From: Agelaius tricolor
Taxonomy: Eukaryota > Chordata > Aves > Passeriformes > Icteridae
DNA length: 64,000 bases
Direction of reading: 5' to 3'
Assembly (NCBI GenBank): GCA_023055355.1
Contig: JALJCS010000004.1
Span: forward strand, 23,877,244-23,941,243
The notes below the pieces were generated by a model that was given only the letters and a program-made list of their open reading frames with translations, was not told where the DNA came from and did no database searches. The translations under genes and the position numbers were made by a program. The first letter of the stretch is position 1; every line of letters starts with the position of its first letter. Positions 25,901 through 40,900 of the stretch are shown here, piece after piece.

Positions 25901-28900
25901 AAGCGACCCAAATCATGCACTGCCTTCTTGGAACTAAAGAGAAGCCAGTCTCTCCACTATGATGGGGAAAAAAAAAAGTTAACAAGTCTGTTTAACTCCC
26001 CACTTTGATGAAGATGGGTATGTAGTGATACTAAGGAAGCTCCATCAAAGAAGTAGCACTGACATCCATTGTCCTACAATCTCAATGTAGTTTTCTGCTT
26101 ATAGTCCTGCAATTACTTTGGCGTTTTAAATTTACTACAAATTGAAAAGTTCAAGTCAAGATAAAATGCCTCCTGCACTGTGTCTTATTTTTGACAGCTT
26201 TATTTAGTCTTTCCATCTAAAATCAAGAGGTGGTTTTGTTTTACATGTTTCTTCTACTGATTTCATGGTGGGAGTTTTGGGTTTGTTTCTTGTTTGTTTT
26301 TTTAAAAATGCTATCCTTTCTTCTGTCTCTCAGTTTTATTATGCAAATAATTAAACAACCTTAAAGGGCATTAGATGTTCTTCCCACTGCTTCTGTGAAA
26401 AGCTCTGTGCTTGACTTCACCTTACAGTCAAAGCATAAAATAGGGCACAAACCAACACTATCAGGCAGGTAGAAGATACTTCTTCCCGCAAATTACTCTC
26501 TAGACTATAAAAATATGTAGCTTTCCAGACACAGCCACCTAACCTCTTTTACCTATATCTGTGTCTGTATTGAGACACATCAATGGCAGAAAAAACAAAG
26601 GTGAGCTGAAGTTCAAAACAACAACTACAAAAAAGAGTACTATCTTGATTGTTGAGAGTTTCCTCCTTTTTTTTTTCTTTCCACCTTTTTTGGTTTTGTT
26701 TTTGGGTTTTAGGGTTTTTTCCTTGCTCCTAAAAAAATGAAGCCAATTTCAACAGTACTGCTATCCATTTTCAAGAAATCTGGCACCTCATCAGGGTTTC
26801 ACAAGAAAACAAAACTAACTATAAGCACTAGACAAACTACTATGGATGACTGCTTTCAAAGAAAAACAAATTTAGTGAAATCTCAACACTATTGTGAATC
26901 TTAGCAATCAGCTGCCACTTTTAATGAAGTATTTCCACTGCCTAAATATCAGAGCACAGCTTCTCAGGTGAGGGCAAGGACTGGAATTTTCTTAGAAAAT
27001 GATGGATATGATTATGTGAAGCCTATGTGTATGAGAACTTCACGCTTGTTTGTTCTTCAGTAAAGTGCAAAGAATTAATCAAGAAAAAACAACTCTCACT
27101 CTGTCAACCTCATAACTGAATAAAAAGAAGTGTGTGGATTATGGCAATTATATTCAAGTGTCCCTTAATGATTACAAAGAGCCTCTGTTCAAATATATGA
27201 TAGCACACATTTCCAAAGCATTACATAATTTCTTTTCTGCTTCCATCTGAAATGTATAATTATAGTAAAACCCAAGCAGTAGAGCCGTGGACCACCATAA
27301 TTAATCAACCAAAACTAAAGGGACCTACAAGCTTTTGCATCAAAATTTCCAGTGCAGAATTCAGCTGCTTGTGTAGTGAAGATAACAAAACCCACTGACA
27401 CAAACTATTTGCAGACTTTGCTCCTTAAAACTCTATTATCACTTCTCAAACTACCTGGACAGGAAATATTTTCTGCCCAGTGTACTGGGAAGTCTGCTAC
27501 ACAGAATTACAAATACACATTCCAAAACCACATACATCTAAATACAGTTAGCATATGCATTAGAACAAAATACAGTGAAAGCATTTCTCTTGGCAGCAGG
27601 AAAATGTAGTCATTAGGTTTGAACACTATTAACCCAGACCTCTATTTGCTCTTTCAGCACAAGCCAAAATGAAATACATAGAGTGAAAATACCTGAAGTT
27701 AAACATTTTATACTGTTCCACACAACGTAAGTTACCTTGTAATTCCAATGTAGGACACCTCTTGTTTTGTATAATTATTAACCAATGAAATTCCAACATC
27801 TTGCAAAGACAGAACAATTTCTTGTTCTGCTAGTTCTGCTTTTACACTTTCATATGTCAATTTAAATACATTCTCATCTTCAGTGAACAGGACAATACGC
27901 TGCAAACCTTCATAAAATGACATTAAATAGACCACTTTTCTAGAATCCAAACTGAGTACTTCCATTTTGTCCTACAAATGAGAGGAAAAGTTTTTACAAT
28001 GCTATTATCATTCTACATCACCAAAAAAAAAGCCACAGTCTTAGCAACACAACAAAGGCAGACTTTTTTTTAAGGTACAGGAAAAGAAGTAATTACAAAG
28101 TTTTATGACAACCTCTCACCACACACACACCCAGTGACACTTTTCAACGGAAGACTGCTTACTTGAGCAAGCTCCGGCAAACAAAGTGTTGTTACTGTTC
28201 TGTGTTTGGAACTCATGTATGAGACGGCTGATTATGCTCATTAAACATGAGTTTCATGCATACACTGATAATGGACATATAAAAATAAAATTACACAATT
28301 AAAAGATTTTGATAAAAAGAAAATACCTCTTTTGCAGCAATTTCCTCGGTTCTATTTCCACACCTCCATTTTAATTTCTTAGATCCTGTTGGGTCTGCCC
28401 AAGTATACAACACTGCTTTATTTGGCTGAAGGCAGTCTTCCAATTCACTGAGGGAGCTAGAACAAAGTAATTTTAAATTCAAATGTCAATGAATATTTTG
28501 TGTCAGTGACCTTTGCATTCTAGCATTTCAACAAGAACACTAATAATATTTTCAAGTAATGTGAACAGAACAAAAATAACATTATGCATGAAAAAACATG
28601 CACAAAAACATTCTCACAACAGCAGTAAGAATGAGGATTTGTACTTTAATATACATATATATACTTTAAAAATAAAGTATATACAGTAAATTTTATATAC
28701 TCATTTTCTTCCCCCTTTGTGATCAACATTTTAAGTCCATTCCCCCTCACATATACTTAAAAACTTGAAGAATTGTCTTCTACAGCTCTGTGAAAGGAGG
28801 CTACCCCAGGAGAGGAAGTGGAGAGATGCTCATCTCTGCTTGCTAGGATCCAGTTATTTGAGCCATTCCCTTGCATCCATGCTGTGCCAGGGGAGGTTTA

Positions 28901-31900
28901 GATTGAACATTAAAAAGATTTTCTCTCAAAACACTGGAACAGGCTTTCATGAGAAGCACGAGATGCCACAAGCCCTTGATTTGCACAACACCCTTAATAA
29001 CATGCTTTAACTTTTTTATCAGACCTAAAGTGGTCAGGCAGTTGGGACTAAATGTAGGCCCTTCCACATATGAAACACTGTACTCTGTTCTAATTAAATT
29101 GACAATAGGGATTCCCACAATTTATCTAAAAAGATAAAAATTACTAATCTTTACAAAGAAAAAACAAGCCAAACAATCATTCTTTAGGCAAACAGGAAGC
29201 AAACAGGATTTGACTAACTCTTCCACCTTCCAAGTAAAAATCTTTAAACAACACTGCTCTGACTGACTGAAGGGAGAAAATAATAGGCTGTTTGGCTTTT
29301 AAAAATAAATAATTCAAGAATGATGCAGGTATACACTTCTCAGCATTGCTCAGTATCTGCATACAGTGGCAAAGCGTTACAAAAACATTACTGGTAGAGA
29401 AGAGTGTAACTGTGTACAGGTGCAGAAGTAAATATTCACTCACTGCAGAAGACCAATATTCATTAAAATTATCTTAGTTTTGTCCTGCCTTGGCAAAATT
29501 TATGTAACTACCTCTCATCCCCTATCTCACATAATTTGAACCCATTCTTTCAGCTAAATTTTCTTCACTACTTATTCTGCACAGTCAGGACCTGCACAGT
29601 TCCAGAAAAGCACATCCTTTGCTCCCCACCAGGAATGTAAATGTCACAAGGCCACAAAATTCATATAAAAAGACACCACAAAACAGCTCACTTGTAAAAC
29701 TACCTAGCAGTATTTAACATTGCTAACAATTCATTGCCTTCAATTTACCAAGCAAGAGATTTTTGGGTGCTCTGACAAAATTTGACAGCCATTTCCTCAA
29801 GACAGGCTTCTTTAGAGAATGCATGCTTACAATATACAAAACTATAGTTCATATGTCTCCATGCAAACATCCACACTAAACCTCTTCATACATACCTTTG
29901 TCCATACTCAATAATTTCCTCTTTGGTATGGTTTATCAACAGAAATGGAGCTGCACCATCGTGGTAATTAGAAAAGGTAATCACTGTAGAATGTTCAGTC
30001 AGATTAACATCCACTGCAATTCCTCCAAGCTATCAGTTGTAAAAATTTTAAAGTAAATAACAGTAGAATGGATTTCCAAAGCCAATGTAAATGCAAAGCA
30101 AATGTAATTTAAATATTTTGAAGAACTTTTCTTCTCATCATAAGATAAAACTATCATGTAGTAAAACAAGCTGTTTTACCATACCTTCAAAATATTTCCT
30201 TGATCTAAATACTAGGTAGCAGGTATTACAATTTGTAATTAAAACTATGCAGGAGAGTTCTGTACTGTGAAAATTTAGACTGGTAGTAGAGTAGCCTTCC
30301 TTATTACAAGCATAAACATTCATGGCCTCAAGAACATTATACTACAAAAACCACTCACCTACTTAAAAACTACTGCTAGATGAGACTATCTGCAACATAC
30401 AAGTAAATTTAGTGAAGTCAAAGTTATTCAGTGTTACTTTAGAACTATTATTAATACTTCTCTAAAGAATATTTGCTTCTTTTCACCCAATCTCTATTTT
30501 AGCTCCTGTAGAACTGCTCCCCAGAGAAGCACTTAAAACAGAATACCTACTTACATCTGTTTGTACACACACAAAAGAGAGAGCATGCGAATGCATTTGC
30601 ATAAACATAATATTTTCTTCATCTAAGGTTTTGCAATAGTTGCAAAGTTTTGAGAACGAAAATTAAAAAGTGATTTATGCTGTTTTACTTAACGTGTAAA
30701 TATGGAAGGCAGTATGTTACCTTATTGTCCAAATGCAGTAAAAGACAGTTTTCTTGCTGATCAAAATTTATCTTCTTTGGAGGGAGATCAGAATTTTCAA
30801 CTCTAACAAGCAGTTTGTTGGCATCATTTTCAGGCCAAAAAGGAATGCACTAGAAAAATTGGAAATTTCAAAGTCAAAATACAAAATCAGGCTTTAAATG
30901 CCATTCACATTGGCCCAAAATTCATCTAATAAAGTCTATCGAAAAGTGTATCAATTAGAAGCAGAAACCCTATCTAAAAACCCTGAAAGTTATCACTTAC
31001 CTGAATACAGTAAATTAAAAGGAAGTCAAGAAATAATTCTGACTATAGTGAAGAAAGTGAGGAGTAAGGAACTAAAGTGGAAACGGTAAGACTCCATATT
31101 CACAAAAAGAAGTATATTTAAAATGGAAAAAGTACATAAAATCTAGAGTATAAAATAACTACAACATTGAAAATGCCAAGCTTGGTAAAATAAAAAAAAT
31201 TAAACTGTTCTTCCATTAGCAGACCTTTTCCAAAAAAAGTATAAATTTTAAAATCAATTTTACAGTGATAATGAATGACAACAAAATGGGGCATTAGCAT
31301 AAATGCCACCCCAGGGTAACTTGAGTACACAGGGCATCAGCTACTAGCAGTCCTTCTAAAAGCGTTTCATATCTATCTAAAAGTACATATATACACACAT
31401 ATGTATATGGGTATAAAACACACAGTATGAAGCATTAGGCAGCTAAATCAGAGAGCACTTTCTGCTATTCATGGTCACAGCTGAAATCATAACCATTGTG
31501 GATTTAAAAATATCAAAGGCGATCTCTCTTCAATTGTTTGCTTGATAAATGGAGACAACCAGGAGACAGAGAAGACAAAAGTTTTAATGGTAACTAATGA
31601 AAACTCTCTTAACTGAATCCTACCACAAGAACAAGCTATGACTAATAGTAAATCTCAGCTATCAACAGGCAAAGTCTTTTTAGACAGACCATCTTTCCCA
31701 TATTTCAAACTGTTGACATGCAGCATCCAAAATTTTAGAACCATTTTTCTCTAACATAGTTTAAGAAATGAGATGTCCATATTTAACTGCATCTGAATCC
31801 TAGAATTAATTCTTCAGTGGTGAAAGGCTAGTTCACCAACTTACCATGCCACTAAGTTCCCTTTCCCATTGTTTCTCACACCACAGGAAGCAGGAAGACA

Positions 31901-34900
31901 AAGGAAAAAAATATAGTTAAACGGTAAGATTGAAGGTGTAATTTACATCAACATGTATCCCACAGACAAAGGAAATTTAAATTGTGTTGTAAATTATAAT
32001 AAAACTCAGCATGTAAGTCTCAACATGGAATCAACAGAGCCCAGAAGAAATTCAAGAAGAATCAGTCAATAGTAAATGGAAGTTTAAAATCCAAACCAAA
32101 GAAGTAAAAAAGACTGGCTAAACAAGACATTACAGAATCAACTATAAGGAACTGAAAATTTTTTGTAGTAGACTTTAGCCAGAGATTGTGTCACATAATG
32201 ATGTAATTTTCAAGCCTTTTACCACACACTTTTTAAGTGCTTCACCAGATGTTATATTTATACAACATTTTTGCTTCCACAGTGGGATCTTTATATTTAG
32301 CACTGGTCTTATGAACAGTCTTCAGCAATGTCTTCTTTCTATAAGGATAATTGTTGATCAACTGCCTTGCACTACGCATAATTCAAAGGACTGTCTTTAG
32401 CAAACCACTGCACACTAATCACTGTCCAATAAACTCTATTGCAATCTTTGAAGAACAATGCATTTTTCTAGAAATAGTGATTAAGGTTTCTGATATATTT
32501 AGTACTTTCCACAGGGAAAGATGGGACATGGAAGATGTCTCAGAGAAGATAAGTTCTACATAAGAATTGCTTTCTTTCCTGAAAAGACAAGCTATCTGTC
32601 ACTAAGAAAGAAGAGTGAATTAAAAAAAAAATCAGCAGGAAAGTCTCCGCTTAACTTAAAATGACAAAAAAAAATAGAATAGTGGGAGAAAGGAGCAAGC
32701 CAAAATATGCATTAACATTTCAGTAAGCTGCTTCATTTTTTGAAGATCTCCTTCCTAATGTAAGAGAGTATTGTGAGAAATACTCCAAAATTTATAGGCA
32801 TTAATTTTAAAAATCTAGACTATCAGAACAGTAGAGCTACCCATCTTGGCAACAGCATCGGATGTAAACTTGCTCCTGGAAATTGTTCCGGATTAAGAAC
32901 AGAGACAGATCAAAGACAGACCAACAGAGGCTTGATACTACCTACATTCAGAAGAAATGAAAATTGGATATTGTATTAGGCGACTGAATTACAAAAGAAC
33001 AACCCTAGCAGACCAAGGTTGTCACAGCATGGATTTTTAGAGACCGCCTATCAAAGGGAAAAATATCGACACAATGTGAAAACAGGTTTAGAAGGGGATA
33101 CAGATTCTTCTGTTGACTTGTACACCTCTATTTGGTAAACTGCCATATCCAACTTTTTACAAGTTTTTAGAAGTGATCCTAAGATCACTCAGGATCTTAG
33201 TCCTCCCTGGATACTTTATTACTGAAAGAAGACTAAGATTTAATCAATACAATTATGAAACTCTAATTATGAAACCTAAGAAACTCTGACATTTGTGGGA
33301 CAAGCTAGAAAATCCTGTAGGCATACAAATAAAACAGCCAACATGGAAACCTAGGGATGATACATGCAGAAGGTTATTTCAACTACCAAAACTACTACCT
33401 TTGAGTAGTTTTTGCACAAATTTTATAACTTTTTGTGAATATTTTAGCTCATTCTAATAGCAAAGATATATCAAATATAAACCACAAAACAAGAAGTAAT
33501 ACCATCTGACCATATTTCCTAAGAGTAAGAAATTAGATACGAAGTTGCCCATACTACTACACATACACTATTATAGTGATGTAGTCATTTCAGAACTTTA
33601 TCAATAAACTAGAGGAGGAATTATACATGTAAAGAACTCAAAAACTATGTAACGCCAAGCAAAAAACCTTGGTTCAGAGGAACATAAGAATATTAAGAAA
33701 TAGAACAAACAGGCAGGTATATGACAATCAGTCTATTGTTGAGTAAAAGCAAAGAAACTTATTTTGAAAATGATAAGCATAATGGGAAGCTGAAGCGACT
33801 TCAACATCTAAAGATCTAAACCTTTATGCACACTTAACAAAAATCACAATGGAACAACATATCAATTTCATTAAGTGAAATAATGCTATTTAAATGGCAT
33901 ATCTTTATTGACTGTATCATTAAAGATATTATGCACAGCTAAGGAGCATGTATTGAAGGTACCAAAAAAGTAATAGAAAGATCTGGTTAGGAATCTCATT
34001 GAACATAATTTTTTTAACTTCTGCAATTTGGTTTGCAAGCATTTTTAGTAACCACTTGGAGTATTTACAATGCTGATATTGAGGTGATGGAGTGTGTCCA
34101 AAGAATGGCAATGGAGCTGTTGAAAGGTCTAGAGCACAAGTCCTAGGAGGAGTGGCTGAGGGAGCTGGGATTGTTCTGTCTGGACAAAAGGAGGCTCAGA
34201 GGCCACCTTATCATGCTGTACAACTAGCCTGAAAGGAGGTTGTGGCAAAGGGGGAGCTGGTCCCCAAGCATCAGGACCAAAGGAAACAGCCTCAGATGGC
34301 ACCAGAGGACATATAAAGTGGCTATGAGGAAAAATTTCTTCACTAAAGAGAAAGTATGGCATTAGAATAGACTGCCCAAGGAAGTGGTGGAATCTCCATT
34401 ACTGGAAGTGTTAAGAAAATTGTGGATGTGGCACTTGGGGATTTATTTTTGTGTTGATTTTTTTATGTTAGTGCCAGGTTTTTGGGTGGACTTGATACAT
34501 TATCTTAAGAAATCTTTTCCAAGCCTAACAATCTTGTACTTCTAGGATTTTAAAGGAAATCAACTGGGCCTTCAACCACACTATTTTTTAGGCTAAACTG
34601 TTTTGGATAAGGCTCTGGGGAAGGGGAAGGATTCACTCTTCCCAGAAGGCACTACAGATCACTTACAGCTTTAAGAAACCTCCAACAGTACCCCAAACAA
34701 GCACTGCTTTCCCTACATGTCCTGCAGGAAGGCATGATGGCCCCAAGACCCAAAAACACATAAAACAAATTGTGTGATACTGCAGTGCAAACCGCCAAGA
34801 TGCACACCCAGTCTGCAAAGTCTCTGCAGCACAGACAAAAGCCCTAAACCCATTTTCACACCACTTGGCCTGACGGTCAGGGATCTCTTTCTAGGAAGTA

Positions 34901-37900
34901 TGCATTGAGCACTTAGTAGCAGAAGTGAGACTCGATCCAGAAGAACCATTTGGATCATCTGAACTGAATCACATGAGGGAATTTCTCCTCATACCTAAGT
35001 GGCTTCATGTATACCAGGTCAACCAAAATATTCTACCACATACCACTGCTAAACTGAACAGAAGCTCCAGTGCCACTGCAGAGAGATAATACAGTAATAA
35101 TATAATACAGTAGAGGTCTTTATCTCATACTAGTTATGATACAAGGTGACTGAATAAAAAATTCCAATTACAATGTAAACCAGCTTTACAGTAAGTCCTA
35201 ACTGAATACTGAGAAATGGTAAAAGATACAGATCATTTATTGAAAAGGCATGGTATAGTCAAGCATTGTCATGGAACACTACATATGGTTCACATTTTCC
35301 ATCAGAGAATGCTCAAACCAGTTTTTTTCCCTTAGTGACACAACTTGGAATAGGTTCCATTATAAGTTTACCTGTTGCAAAACAATGGGAATCCACTTTT
35401 CCTTGCCCTCTTCAGCTACTTCCAAAGTGTAATTACTTCTATTTGAAATCATAAAAAATGGAGTGAAGGTTACAATTCTGGTAATATTGAAACTGCTATT
35501 GTTTATGGTGATACCAACCTGTAAACAGAAGGACATTATTTTAAATACACTTTTTAAACCCCCTTTGCATCTCCTGAAAATAATTAATTTGAAAGATAAA
35601 TTTAACTCACTTGATATTCCTTTTTATGACTCTTGCATTTCACAGAACCATGACTTCCAACAGTGTCCAGTGAAAATGGATCAGACAGTTCACTGTCAGT
35701 TACCCGAAGCTGCGCCTGTGAAGAAGCACCTGGAATTAATTTTCAATTTACAAGTCGCTGACAACATTTAAAATTACATTTATAAAGTATGCATAAAGAT
35801 AAATGGAAATACTGGTGTTTCTATTAAAAAAATCAAGACCTAACAACTGCCAGTATCATCTCATAGATGTATTTTCAACCATTCTTAGTTATAACCCATG
35901 TAAAAGAAGCATTGTAAGTATAACACAATTCAGAGGAAGCAATCAGATAAGGATTCTTTAAAAACCATAATAATTAAAATTTCAAAGGAAAATCAATGCA
36001 CTCTTGTAATCTCTTTCATATCATTCATCCATCAGTAACATTTATAATTAAAAAACTAGGGAAACTAAAATGGTGATCTTAACCTTAGCATTCTATGTAC
36101 CCAGAACCAATCTACCAACCACCACTGCAAGTATTAATTTTTCAAGTAGCATTCATTGCTCCAGTATCGCAGCTTTATATTTCCTACACAATTTCTCTGA
36201 CTTATTTGGAATAAGAACTTTTATTGATGCAGTTTAAATGTAAAAGGAATTTGTTTTATTTGGAAAACAGCTTCTCTGTGAAGTACTTCTTTGGAAGTGA
36301 GGATCTCTTCCTTAACAACACCTCTGATAATGTAAATTTCCTATCTCAAGCATATTTGATTACATGCTTATTTAGAACACTGTTTTTAGACAGAGATATT
36401 ATAGGTTTCATGCCCTTTACAGAGCACAGGATAAAGTAAACACATTTTAAAGTGTAAAAATGCTTTCATACAACAACATAAGGGAGTACAGAGCTGTCAG
36501 GTTTGCAAAATACAATACCTTGTTATTTTGAAGGAAGTTTTTAGGCTGGAAAGAAAAAAGGAGGGGCTTTTTGTAATCTGGAGGATGCTTGCGGTGAATA
36601 CCATCTGCTTTGTATTGTAACATTCGACCAGTTTTATTCACCATCCAGTAGGGACTGTGAATTTCTATTACCATCTGCCCAGTTGTGTAGGTCACGTGAA
36701 CAGCAATATCCAGTTCAGTCTTATCCAGCTCTGTGACACACTGAAATGTTGTGAAGCTGATATCAGGTAGATTGCTTTTTATATGGTACTCGCTTCTCCA
36801 GTCTTGATCAAGATAGTTAAGCAACTGCAAATCTAGTTTTGTTTGGTCCAAGACTGCATTATGAATCTGGGCAGAACATCCTTCTTGTAGAGTGTCATAT
36901 TTGTTCCCATTTCCCTTAAAAAGACAATCAGACACCAAACAGGATACATTTACATGAATCATACACAAAATTTATATCAACTTTTAGTTTTTAGTTAGCT
37001 CTAAAAATTAGGATGCAAGCTATTTAGGCACAATTTTAAAATACCTTTTGTACTATTTAACTATGCTACTTTCCTGAACATCTACCTTAAAACACTATTT
37101 TGCAAAGAAACCTTAACGCATGGTCATCAATATTCAACATCAAAAAGCCCTGTCATCAAATTCAAACACACAAATATTCTTACATGACAAACTTCCTCAA
37201 CACAGTATTTTCTTCAGTAAATTTAAATTTGTAAAAGACATACAGAGCTTGTTACTTCCACACATTTGGTATAAGCTACAGTCTCCAGTCCTAGTAATTA
37301 TTTATTTGTGATGAAGTTTTACTATTAGATTCTACTAATTGAGTTCAAATACTAAATATTAAGAACATCTGAAAAAAATCTGTCTCCCAACTGTATTTCC
37401 ATTATCCTAAGCAACATCAATAAGGAGTCGGACACAATCCAGATCCATACAATGAAACCTACAGTGCTGAGGAATCTGTCTACACTGCATGTTTTAGGTA
37501 TTTTACTCAAGCCTGTCTCTCATCTGGCACTGGAAAAATGCCTATTAACAGTCTAAGTGCTAATTGTTTAATTGTTTAAAAACCATTGTTTAATTTCATC
37601 TGGAAACAATTTGAAGTCCGGCAATAGGCTGCAATTCAAGCCAAAACCTGGCAAAAAGGCAGGCCTGAGAGGATTTGTTAAAAGCATGCTACTGCTGAAA
37701 CAGTGACTGCACATAAAATGCTACAATAGGGTGCTCCACCTGAGACATTTTTCACAGAAAAAGCTGCACTATTTAATTAGGCTGAAGTTGCACTTGAGCG
37801 ACTCTCACAGGGCTCAACTTTTACAGTGTTAAGTTTTCTTTTGCATATATATCTAAAGTGTGGCTTAATAACACCACATTTCACATTCTGTGATATTTCA

Positions 37901-40900
37901 ATTCTGGAAATACAGACTTTATTAGACTATATAAGACTTGCCTTTATAAGATCTTGCTTTAAAAATACTCCATCAGATCCCCTTTGTTCTAATCTCCATT
38001 TCAACCAGCTTTCACATTTTAAGTGGGAAACATCACTAAAATTCAAGCATTATACAATTACCTCTACAGAGTAAGTTATTTGGTAAGGAAGAAGATTGCG
38101 GAGAAGAACAGAAGGCCATAAATGAACAACATATGGAAAATCCCATTCGTCTTCTGCACCTAATGAAGTGGTCAATGCATCTTTTACAGGAACAATATTG
38201 ATGATAAGTGAGTGGTTAGTTGACTTCACAGATTGGCATTTCCTTTGTAATAAACTGTCAACATTTTTCATAATTTCATCAAAAGTAATTCCTTCACACA
38301 TATCAAATTCTCCACCCACTCCATTTTCATTGGCTAGTGGTTGCAAACTCAGTATGGATCTGTAAATGAAAACAGTTTTAAACACTTAACATGTGACTGA
38401 ATATTTCAATTATAAAAAAGTACTGTGCAACAGGGACATTCTAATATTATTTGTATTTAGGAAGATTTTTAGCAGTAGTTCATTCCCTGCCTCTATCTTG
38501 ACTAAAGGAGGAACCAAATGATGGACTGGATCCCAGAATTTCATACTATTTTAACAGCTGAGTTTTTTTGTTCCATACCTCTACATGCTTCCCTTACAAA
38601 GAAAGGGTTATTGGAGATTCCTATGAAGAAACTACTGAATTTCCTTACACATGCTGTTCTGTTCCTGTTCCAAGCTAAAGGTCTGGATCAACAACTTACT
38701 CCTAAAACCAACGCGCAGAAAGTGCCCTTCTTTTCAGTCACATAAAGCACCACGTTAGTTCATGGATTATTTACACCCATGGCTTTTATAAGGCAATGGC
38801 TTTAATTTAATACAGCTGCTCTGAACAAAGATTTTTTTGTTTTAACATATTTCCTGACTGCCTAGTGGAACTCATCTGTGCAAGGAATCAGAACATCACT
38901 AAATTTTACACAGATGGTTAGATATATCAATGAATTAATGAATCTACAGTACAACATAAGTAATGAAAGACATATATAGCTTTCACTATTAAAAATGAGG
39001 AGAATGTTTGGGAGAAAACAGAAGGGAAAAGTCTCTGCAACCATAAAAAAAAACCATCAAAGCAAACCTACCTACCTAAAACTTCATTACAGTTCAGCTA
39101 AAATTTACATTCAAACTCATTGCAGTTTTGTTATTAGCTTGTGATAATAACATAGCTATGCTATATGCCAAGTTTTTCTAAGGTTGATGAGTTTTTTTTA
39201 CATCTTTGATAGAGTCTAAATGTACAGCTTTAAATCTCTTACTTCAGAAAAAATAAAAAAATCAAAAGAAGCCTTTTCAGAAAAAACAAAAAAGCTGCAT
39301 TAATCACCAAACATCACCCACTAAGAAGTGTACCATGTGAATTGCAATCTGAGTTCCAAAAGTACATGAGCTCAGATTTTTAAAGTAACTTAGCTAATTT
39401 AACTTATTCATAAAAATTTATTTCAAAATCCTTCCAATTCAACAATGAAATAGCACTCTGTTTAACTTATACTACATGCCCTGAAAAGATCCTACCTAAC
39501 AATGACAGCACAGTATTATTTCAGTATTAGGTAGCGAGGGTAAACAACTTTTTCAGCATAATTGTATAGATACAATAATCAAAAATGTATAGACATATTC
39601 TACAATAAGAGAAAAATACAATAAAGTACCTGTAAGAGGAAAAGGGTATGTTGAATTCGTTTGCTGGTGAAGCAGTCCCTAAACATCTTCCTTCTTCAAA
39701 AACATTTAAAGGGATTGAAAAGTGATTCCTTATCTGTGTAAAATAAAAATCCAGCAACACACATTAGGAAAAACTGTAAATACAAAGTATTTTGAGCTTA
39801 ACAAAGCAAGTTTTGTTTTTCATCTTACCCATACACCATTCAAGGTCAGTATTTCAGAAGAACTGTCTCTAAAACAGCAAATATTTTTAAATGACCTGGT
39901 TGTGTAGTTTAATGCTATATTTTATTTACGAAATAGATATGTTAACTGCAAAAAAGCTTTTCAAGGAGAAACACAAGACTCTGAAAAACCAAAGAAAAGT
40001 AAATTCCAACTATATGGTAACTTTCCAAACAGTTCTCTCCTAAAAATATAATAGATACAAGGTTCAAAAATCCATACAGTGGAAGTGTAATGGAAGTCAG
40101 AAGTTTCAGGTCAAATCCTTAATGTCCATTCCAGGACACTTAGTTATCTTTCTTGCAATTTATTTATTTTTATTTATTTTAGGGTTAATTTAATGGCATT
40201 AATTAGCTCCTAGAAAAAAAAATTAGAAAATAATAGTAAATTTTGTTATTAACCAAGTCATGAACCATTTTGAGTAAAAAAAAGCAAGCAAAATGTAACA
40301 AGAACACTATCTCTATAGAACTGTAATATCTAATTTATCACTGTAGCTATAAACCATATAATGTCTATCAAAAATACTATGCAATCAAAGGACATATATA
40401 CCTAAAGGTCTCACTTTTCAACTGACACTGTACTAAATCTGAAAATAACGTATCAATAGTACAGGATGAAGAAAATTAAATAACCTGACTGAAGGATAAC
40501 TTGTGGAACCAAGGTAAGATTAAAAGAAGTTTGATTAGTTCATACAAAACAAATGGTTTGAGACCAAAATTACAGCCAGTATTAGTTAACTACTAATTAA
40601 TTATCCTGATCCAAAGTCTGATTGATGTCTACCTGCATCCAGTCTATCTGTCACTTTGAAAATGGTTTTTATTCTTGAAAAATCAAACATAAAGAAAGTT
40701 ATATGGACCATTCAGGGAAGTTTTAAAGTATGTTTTTTCAATGTTTATTTAAAGACTACAGGATTATTTTCATTCATTAAAAAATTAAATGGATGGATAT
40801 ATAATGACCTGAATAGGGGAACGTATAGTTATCATCTTGCTTCCTTCAACAGTGTCAATTTGACTGACGATGGACCTTTCAACACCTGATTCCTCGTGTC

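Noticed and set aside
26260..26725. T-rich patches with GGTTTT and GGGTTTTAGGG strings as an interstitial telomere repeat
   Set aside because: The units are irregular and do not form TTAGGG arrays; low-complexity sequence explains them.
28658..28683. 11-bp inverted repeat TATATACTTTA / TAAAGTATATA as a functional hairpin
   Set aside because: Pure A/T-rich palindromes of this size are expected by chance in sequence this AT-rich.
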